64,000 nt of DNA from an uncultured Collinsella sp. (GTDB lineage Bacteria > Actinomycetota > Coriobacteriia > Coriobacteriales > Coriobacteriaceae), in the NCBI GenBank assembly GCA_900542325.1, contig UQMY01000006.1, positions 7,911 through 71,910 of the forward strand, given 5' to 3'. Positions 58,872-64,000 of the stretch are shown piece after piece (the first letter of the stretch is position 1; each line of letters begins with the position of its first letter). The translations under genes were made by a program, and so were the position numbers. The notes under the pieces are model-generated. The model was not told the DNA's origin. It did no database searches and saw nothing but the letters and a program-made list of their open reading frames with translations.

Positions 58872-60283
58872 TACTTGCCCTCGTCGGCAGACATATTGTC
58901 GCCGCCGTCTGCCGTCATGCCTGCGCCGGTATCCGTCACGATGGTGTCGCCGTCGCGTAACTTGGTAACCGGGACGTCTGGGTTGATCTCGTTGCCCTGG
59001 TCGTCGCGCTTGACCTGCGTCTTACCGACTACAGCCTCGTTGTCGTTTTGCGTCACGACGGTCACCTTCACGCGGCGCGTCTTCTTGCCTTCCGAATCGG
59101 TGGCCAGATTGACGTAATAGTGCTCGCCATCTTCGGTCATCAGCGCCATGGTCGGCACCATAACCACGTCGTCGAGCTTCTCGGTCACTACCGAGACCTC
59201 GGCAGTCATACCCGGCTTAAGGCGACTGTCGGGTGCTTCGATGAGGATGTCGACGTTAAAGGTCACGCTGCCGCCGCTACCGGAGCCGGAGTCAGAGTTT
59301 GCCACCGAGGCGATAGCCGTGACGGTGCCCTGGCTCACGATATCGGGAAACGCGGGATAGGTCACGTTGGCGCTTTGGCCCACGGCAATTTTGGCGATAT
59401 CCTTTTCGCCCACCTGAACCGTCACCTTCATCTTGGACAGGTCGGCGATTTGCATGCACTGCTTGCCGCCGCTCGTGTCGCCTTCGCCCATGATCGTGCC
59501 TCCGGTCACCGTGGCACCGACTTTGGCGTTGAGCTCGACGATGTTGCCCGAACTGGGGGCCTTTACGGTGCGCTCGGCCGCCTTTGCAGTTGCCTGCTCC
59601 AGCGTTGCCTGGGCCGAGGCGAGGTTGCGCTGGGCGGTCGAGACGGCATTTGCGTTGGCGTTTGCGTCCGATGGGCCGGTCGATCCGTCACTGTCCGTTG
59701 TCGGTGCGGCCTGTGCGGCCGCGAGTGCCACCTTTGCATTGTTCAGGTCTTCCTGGGCGGCCGCGACCGCGCGCTGCGCCTCGGAAACAGCGCTATCGAG
59801 CGCGTCGTTCTTAATGGTCATGAGCACGTCGCCCTCGTTGACGCTCTGTCCGGCCTGCACGTTGATCTTTTCAACCGTACCGTCGACAGAAGGGGAGACG
59901 ACCGATGCCGAGATGGGCTTAAGCTGCCCCTTGGCTTCGACTGTGGTGGTAAACGTGCCTTCGGTGACCATGTCGGTCACCGGTCCGTTGGTGCCTGCGG
60001 GTTGCGCGTTGATGACCAGCGTTGCGATGATGACAATGAGCGCGATGGCAACAACGACGCCGGCGGTAATACCGCGTCGAATCAGCTTTTTGCGTCGACG
60101 TTCGGCACGCTTTGCCTTGAGCTTGGCATACGCCTCTTCATCGGAAATCTCGGCCGTATCGTTCGTGCGTCCGCTCTCCTCGTCGGCATGTACGTCTGTG
60201 ATCAGAGGAAGCGTTTCGGTGGCACCTTCGGGCGTGCGCTCGGTATCATTTGGGCCCGGGGTGATCCTGGGGACATTCGGCAT
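58871..60283 (-). CDS. MacA/HlyD-like efflux adaptor
   Basis: 470 residues. A charged 80-residue cytoplasmic N-terminus precedes one membrane helix (about 83-105). Lipoyl-like halves come next (VEAKGQLKPISASVVSP and VKAPSSGNIVELNAKVGATV), separated by an Ala-rich coiled coil of about 70 residues with an Asp/Ser/Asn insertion. Beta-barrel and membrane-proximal domains complete it. In a single-membrane actinobacterium it probably links to the cell wall side of the permease. Start 60283 follows AAAGGAG. Confidence 0.88.
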   Translation of the reverse strand: MPNVPRITPGPNDTERTPEGATETLPLITDVHADEESGRTNDTAEISDEEAYAKLKAKRAERRRKKLIRRGITAGVVVAIALIVIIATLVINAQPAGTNGPVTDMVTEGTFTTTVEAKGQLKPISASVVSPSVDGTVEKINVQAGQSVNEGDVLMTIKNDALDSAVSEAQRAVAAAQEDLNNAKVALAAAQAAPTTDSDGSTGPSDANANANAVSTAQRNLASAQATLEQATAKAAERTVKAPSSGNIVELNAKVGATVTGGTIMGEGDTSGGKQCMQIADLSKMKVTVQVGEKDIAKIAVGQSANVTYPAFPDIVSQGTVTAIASVANSDSGSGSGGSVTFNVDILIEAPDSRLKPGMTAEVSVVTEKLDDVVMVPTMALMTEDGEHYYVNLATDSEGKKTRRVKVTVVTQNDNEAVVGKTQVKRDDQGNEINPDVPVTKLRDGDTIVTDTGAGMTADGGDNMSADEGK

Positions 60284-60317
60284 AGCGTCTCCTTTATAGA
60301 AAGAACCTCGATAATTA

Positions 60318-60347
60318 TATGCGCCCACCGGTTGGGGCGGGCGCATA
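60318..60347. other. Hairpin between the L,D-transpeptidase and adaptor genes
   Basis: tatgcgccc (60318-60326) pairs with gggcgcata (60339-60347). On the minus strand it is followed by TATAAT (60314-60319), a possible -10 for the adaptor operon. It may end the transpeptidase transcript, although the T-run is poor. Confidence 0.4.
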
Positions 60348-60415
60348 GGACGTTTTCTTTCGGAACTGTTAGATTGGTCGCAGCGGTTCCACGTTGTAGG
60401 AATGCGCGCGTTGCA

Positions 60416-62140
60416 CTACGAGTGGACAACCACGCACAGGCCGACTTTGATGCAGTCGTGAAGTGCCTTGGCGTCGGCCAGGCGCAGGTTGATGCAACCG
60501 TGGCTGCCGCACCACTTGTATGACTCGGCGTTATCGAAGCTCTTGTCGTTTTGCCAGGTGGCGTCGTGGAATCCGACCATATTGCCCTCGAACGGCATCC
60601 AATAGCTGACCGGGCTCTCGTATTTGGGCTTGCCGGTCTCGGGGTCCTTGGCACCGATAAGCTTGCTGGCGCCATTGTTGCTGTTGATCTGCCATACGCC
60701 CTCGGGGGTGGCGTCCTCTCCCGGCTTGCCAGAAATAAAGTTGGCCTCCCAAACGATATTACCGTTCTCGTCATAGTAGCGCGCGTGCTGCTCGGACAGA
60801 TCGACGTCGATATACGCCTTCCAGTCGGGCTCTCCCTTTGCGGTAAAGGTGTCGGCCTTCTGGGAGTACTTGATCTCGATTTCGCCGGTCTGCTTGTTGT
60901 TAATGGCGTCCTCGACCTGCTTGGCGAGCGAGCTGCTGTCGATGGACCAACCAAAGTCACCGCCTTCGACGGCACACTGCTTGCCATCGGCGCGCGTCCA
61001 CCAGCGAGTGGAGCCCACGGTATTAAAGCCGTTGGCGAGCTCGGCTGCCCAGCTGCTGATCTGCGATGTATCGAGCGTGGGGTTGGCCGGATCGGCAAAG
61101 CTGATCCACTGCAACACAGAGCTGCCATCAACCTTGCCGGCATCCTCGCCGTTGAGCTTGAGGGTCACGTTGACGCCAAGGAAGTTGTTGGCGGCATCGC
61201 ATGCGGCCTGAATCTGATCATCGGTCAGCGTTCCATTGAGCGGCTCATAGGCATCGTTGCCGAGCTTGGAAAGGTCTACGGTCTCAGACAGCGAGGCAAG
61301 CTCGAGTTCGGCATACTTAATGACATGCTCGCGGTTGAGTTTTTCGTTGGAGCGCGCCTTCTCGACGGTAAACTTGCCGGCCTGCTCGTCATAGGAGCTA
61401 TTGGCCTCGAACGTGCCCGAACGGCCCCCGTTAAACTCATCGATGGCGGTGCCCAGATCCTTCTCAAACTGCTTTTGGTCAAAGGTATCGGAGAGCATGG
61501 ACAGGTCGACGTCTTGATCAAGATCTACTTCGTTGGAGGTAGCGGTTGTTTTGGTCTTGCCGCTTAAGGATTCTACAAGGCGGACCGGCCATACAAAGGC
61601 TTCGTTGTGGTTGATGATCTCTTTTGCGGCAGCTTCGCCGTCGACGATGGGCTCATCGGACTCGGGCTGATAGGTCCAGCTAAAGTCATCGCCCGCCACG
61701 GTGAGCTTATAGTGCTTCCACGCCGAGTTGACCTTGGTGGCGGCAGACGAAGCGTTGGAGAACGAGACGTCGACGCCGGCGATGGTGGTGTTGGGGTAGG
61801 CTACCTGCGAAAACGCTACGACGCCTACGATATAGACAATGACGATAAGACCCAGGAGGACAAAGAGCGTCGTCTTTTTGCCCGACTTATTGTTCCCGGT
61901 GGGTTTGCGCGCGGGGCCGCGATCGCCTCGACCGTGCGTGGGGGGCTGCTTGGGCGTATTGCCGCTTGCCTGGCGCTGCTGACGTTGTTGGCGCTGCTGG
62001 TTCGGGCGTTGCGAAGCGTTTGCCGCACCACGCTGCTGACCGTGGCTCGGCGCGATAGGACGCGGCGACTGAACGCCGCCGGTGTGCCTGCTCGGCTGCT
62101 GCGGATCGGGAATCAGTTGAGTTCGATCGTTTTGCGACAT
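60416..62140 (-). CDS. L,D-transpeptidase (YkuD) with PG-binding-type stalk
   Basis: 574 residues. A Gln/Arg/Pro-rich cytoplasmic tail (about 1-90) and one membrane helix (about 92-115) lead to an extracellular stalk with two VanW/PG_binding_4-like repeats, then the YkuD domain. The catalytic Cys549 is in CGSHGCINLRL, with FHDATW upstream. It makes 3-3 cross-links or anchors proteins in peptidoglycan. Start 62140 has AAGGA ten bases upstream; the ATG at 62149 sits too close to it. A -10 (TATAAT, 62198-62203) lies upstream. Confidence 0.9.
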   Translation of the reverse strand: MSQNDRTQLIPDPQQPSRHTGGVQSPRPIAPSHGQQRGAANASQRPNQQRQQRQQRQASGNTPKQPPTHGRGDRGPARKPTGNNKSGKKTTLFVLLGLIVIVYIVGVVAFSQVAYPNTTIAGVDVSFSNASSAATKVNSAWKHYKLTVAGDDFSWTYQPESDEPIVDGEAAAKEIINHNEAFVWPVRLVESLSGKTKTTATSNEVDLDQDVDLSMLSDTFDQKQFEKDLGTAIDEFNGGRSGTFEANSSYDEQAGKFTVEKARSNEKLNREHVIKYAELELASLSETVDLSKLGNDAYEPLNGTLTDDQIQAACDAANNFLGVNVTLKLNGEDAGKVDGSSVLQWISFADPANPTLDTSQISSWAAELANGFNTVGSTRWWTRADGKQCAVEGGDFGWSIDSSSLAKQVEDAINNKQTGEIEIKYSQKADTFTAKGEPDWKAYIDVDLSEQHARYYDENGNIVWEANFISGKPGEDATPEGVWQINSNNGASKLIGAKDPETGKPKYESPVSYWMPFEGNMVGFHDATWQNDKSFDNAESYKWCGSHGCINLRLADAKALHDCIKVGLCVVVHS

Positions 62141-62250
62141 CGTGTGCATATCCTTCGAATTTCGCCTTGCGGCTCATCGTGTTTTTACTGGGCTTGCATT
62201 ATAGCGATTACCTAGTTGATTGTGGTATGGAAACGGTGGCATTCAAAAGA

Positions 62251-62270
62251 GGTGGGACATTTGTCCCACC
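62251..62270 (-). terminator. Terminator after the serine dehydratase gene
   Basis: ggtgggaca (62251-62259) pairs with tgtcccacc (62262-62270). On the minus strand tcttttg follows. Confidence 0.7.
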
Positions 62271-62289
62271 TTCGAGTCGTTCTTTGTCG

Positions 62290-63897
62290 CTATCCGCACA
62301 CACCGCATTTTGCACAGGCCGAAAGTGCGGCCGGAGCCTGCGCGATGCCGCCCTTTGCCGTCTCGCGCAGCGTGGCCGGCAACGCGTGGCCCACCGAGAG
62401 CATGACGTGTGCCATCTGGTCAAACGGCACCAGGCTCTTAATGCCGGCGAGGGCAAGCTGTGCGGAGCTAAAGGCGGCTGCCACACCGATGGCGTTGCGG
62501 TTTTGGCAGGGCACCTCCACGAGGCCACCGACGGGGTCACAAACGAGGCCCAGCAGATTACTCAGCGCGATGGAACTGGCGTCGAGCGCCTGCTCGGGTG
62601 TGCCGCCGAGCATCTGCACTAGCGCGGCGGCGGCCATGGCGGCCGCACTTCCGACCTCGGCCTGACAGCCGCCCTCGGCGCCGGCAACGCAGGCGCTCGT
62701 GGTGAGGTTGAGGCCGATGGCGGCGGCGCAATAAAGGGCATCCATGACCTGCTCGTCGTCCAGCTGCAAATGGTCTGCGAGCGCCAGCACGCAGCCGGGC
62801 ACAACACCCGCGGATCCTGCCGTCGGAGCTGCGACGATCACGCCCATGGTGGCGGAGCGCTCGAGCACGGCCATGGCGCGGGCCACGGCGTCGGTCTGGA
62901 CGGCGCCCATTAGGCTTATGCTCAGATCGTTTCGGCTGGTGGCATCGACAAGCTTTGCCTCGCCGCCGATGAGGCCGCCGAGCGAGCGCTGTGGATTGGA
63001 AATGGGGGCTGTGGTCTCTTCGCGCATGACGTCGAGTACGCGGCGCATGGCGGCGATAGCGTGTGCCTCGCCGGTCAGACGTGCCTCGCGCACGGCCATG
63101 ACGGCGCCGATGTTGAGCCCCAGTTCCTCGCACGCATCGAGCAGCTGCTCGCCGTCGTCGAAGATTTCCTTTGCCGAGACGCCGGGGGAGAGCGACGAGG
63201 CAGAACCGGGGAGCTCGATAAAGGTCGCGTAATCGACATTGTCGAGCTTGCGGAGCATGGGGACGACGGTGTCGTCGGGGGCGCCGTCGGTCTCAAAGAC
63301 GGAGTAGGCCTGGCCGCCCACTTCGGTGCGGTAGGTGCGGCAGAAGGCGATGTTCACATGGGCGTAGGCGAGCAGGTTGGTGAGCGCTGCGAGCACGCCG
63401 GGGACGTCCTGGTGCGCCACGAAGAGCGTGGAATACATGCCCGAGATGTCGACGCCGACGCCGTTAATGCGGCTGATGCGCATCTTGCCGCCGCCCAAGC
63501 TCTCGCCGCGGACCTGCGCCGTGGCGCCCGTGGCGTCGACCATATCGATGTCGACGGTGTTGGGGTGGATGGAGGCGTCGTCGCCCTTGATGTCAAAGTG
63601 AAATTCGAGGCCCTGCTCGCGTGCGAGGTCGAAGGCCTGCTTGATGTTCTCGTCATCGGTGTCGAGGCCCAGAATGCCCGCGACGAGAGCGCGGTCGGTG
63701 CCGTGGCCGCGGTAGGTGTGGGCGAAGGAGTTCCACAGGCCAAAGGTGACTTTGGTGATGCGGCCTTCCAGCAGGCTGGCGGCAACTTGTGCGCAGCGCA
63801 GGGCGCCGGCGGTGTGCGATGAGCTGGGGCCGACCATGACGGGGCCCAAGATCTCGAATGCCGAGGTCGTAGCTAGTGTTTGCGGCTTGCCTGCCAT
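62290..63897 (-). CDS. sdaA: Iron-sulfur L-serine dehydratase, beta-ACT-alpha fusion
   Basis: 535 residues in one chain. The beta domain (about 1-145) has GPVMVGPSSSHTAGALR. An ACT-like regulatory domain follows (about 150-230, HQDVPGVLAALTNLLAYAHV). The alpha domain (about 250-535) has APTAGSAGVVPG, the Fe-S cysteines in SACVAGAEGGCQAE and CDPVGGLVEVPCQ, and a Cys-rich end CAKCGVCG. It deaminates serine to pyruvate. Bacillus-type enzymes split these into two genes. Start 63897 follows AAAGGAGC. The longer reading upstream runs into repeat copy C. Confidence 0.92.
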   Translation of the reverse strand: MAGKPQTLATTSAFEILGPVMVGPSSSHTAGALRCAQVAASLLEGRITKVTFGLWNSFAHTYRGHGTDRALVAGILGLDTDDENIKQAFDLAREQGLEFHFDIKGDDASIHPNTVDIDMVDATGATAQVRGESLGGGKMRISRINGVGVDISGMYSTLFVAHQDVPGVLAALTNLLAYAHVNIAFCRTYRTEVGGQAYSVFETDGAPDDTVVPMLRKLDNVDYATFIELPGSASSLSPGVSAKEIFDDGEQLLDACEELGLNIGAVMAVREARLTGEAHAIAAMRRVLDVMREETTAPISNPQRSLGGLIGGEAKLVDATSRNDLSISLMGAVQTDAVARAMAVLERSATMGVIVAAPTAGSAGVVPGCVLALADHLQLDDEQVMDALYCAAAIGLNLTTSACVAGAEGGCQAEVGSAAAMAAAALVQMLGGTPEQALDASSIALSNLLGLVCDPVGGLVEVPCQNRNAIGVAAAFSSAQLALAGIKSLVPFDQMAHVMLSVGHALPATLRETAKGGIAQAPAALSACAKCGVCG

Positions 63898-63958
63898 GGC
63901 TGCTCCTTTGCCTTGTCTCGTCGTCCCGAGGGGCGGGGCATAAGGTCGCCTGCTCGGG

Positions 63959-64000
63959 CAGTCCTGCTCGCACGGAGAGCACATTAAGTGCTCTCCGGCT
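63959..64000 (-). repeat. Palindromic element, copy C, cut by the window end
   Basis: Read on the minus strand it has agccggagagcac, ttaat, gtgctctccg, then tgcgagcaggactg. This is copy A's core with A-T pairs changed to G-C on both sides of the stem. One arm is beyond the window. It lies upstream of the serine dehydratase gene. Confidence 0.8.

Overview
The window looks like a chromosome segment of a Coriobacteriia actinobacterium, most likely Collinsella or a close relative. This is judged from protein style, moderately high GC, the fructose PTS set and gene order; no database was searched. The start of the first gene lies outside the window, and a repeat at the right edge is cut off.

Layout. 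1-8.7 kb: an RluA-type pseudouridine synthase (5' end missing), a membrane glycosyltransferase, a short prepilin peptidase, an HD phosphohydrolase, RarA, then a stress-type module (DUF948-like membrane protein, RsbW-like ATP-binding protein, SigB/SigF-type sigma factor, AI-2E-type permease). 8.8-22.1 kb: a housekeeping run, alaS-ruvX-mltG-yqeG-aroK-aroB-like-pepQ-efp-asp23-nusB-xseB-tlyA-nadK-recN. 22.1-30.1 kb: fructose uptake and phosphorylation, with an RpiR regulator, PTS IIBCA, HPr, EI and two tandem PfkB kinases. 30.2-34 kb: CCA-adding enzyme, tRNA-Glu, a flippase-like membrane protein, a TetR regulator and a broken IS3 transposase.

34.2-56.7 kb is a cobalamin island. On the minus strand, behind a cobalamin riboswitch, lie an exported CbiK-type chelatase lipoprotein, a small lipoprotein, a substrate-binding protein, a FecCD permease and an ATPase: a B12-controlled uptake cassette for cobalt, a corrinoid or another tetrapyrrole. 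Divergent from it, 17 tightly overlapping genes (cbiF D L G H ET A, cobT U S, cobU-like/cobC, cbiB, cobD, cbiP, cobO, cbiC, cbiJ) cover most of anaerobic corrin-ring synthesis from precorrin-2, amidation, adenosylation and nucleotide-loop assembly. Uroporphyrinogen methylase, a cytoplasmic cobaltochelatase, CbiMNQO and lower-ligand synthesis are not in the window. The island looks more GC-rich than its surroundings and has IS remnants at both ends (IS3 on the left, IS21 on the right). 56.9-64 kb: a MacAB-like efflux system, an L,D-transpeptidase and a fused L-serine dehydratase.

The strongest candidate for something undescribed is a dispersed palindromic element. It has a conserved core of about 55 nt, an apical stem that differs between copies with compensating base changes, and outer inverted-repeat arms that are specific to each locus. 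Three copies are visible: 25505-25654, 35406-35512, and 63959-64000 (cut by the window edge). The second lies in frame inside the N-terminus of the island's ABC ATPase, recalling the protein-coding palindromic elements of Rickettsia. Other unusual points are an AroB homologue without its catalytic residues, a degenerate CobU domain fused to CobC, and a ptsH leader that could pair with its own ribosome binding site.
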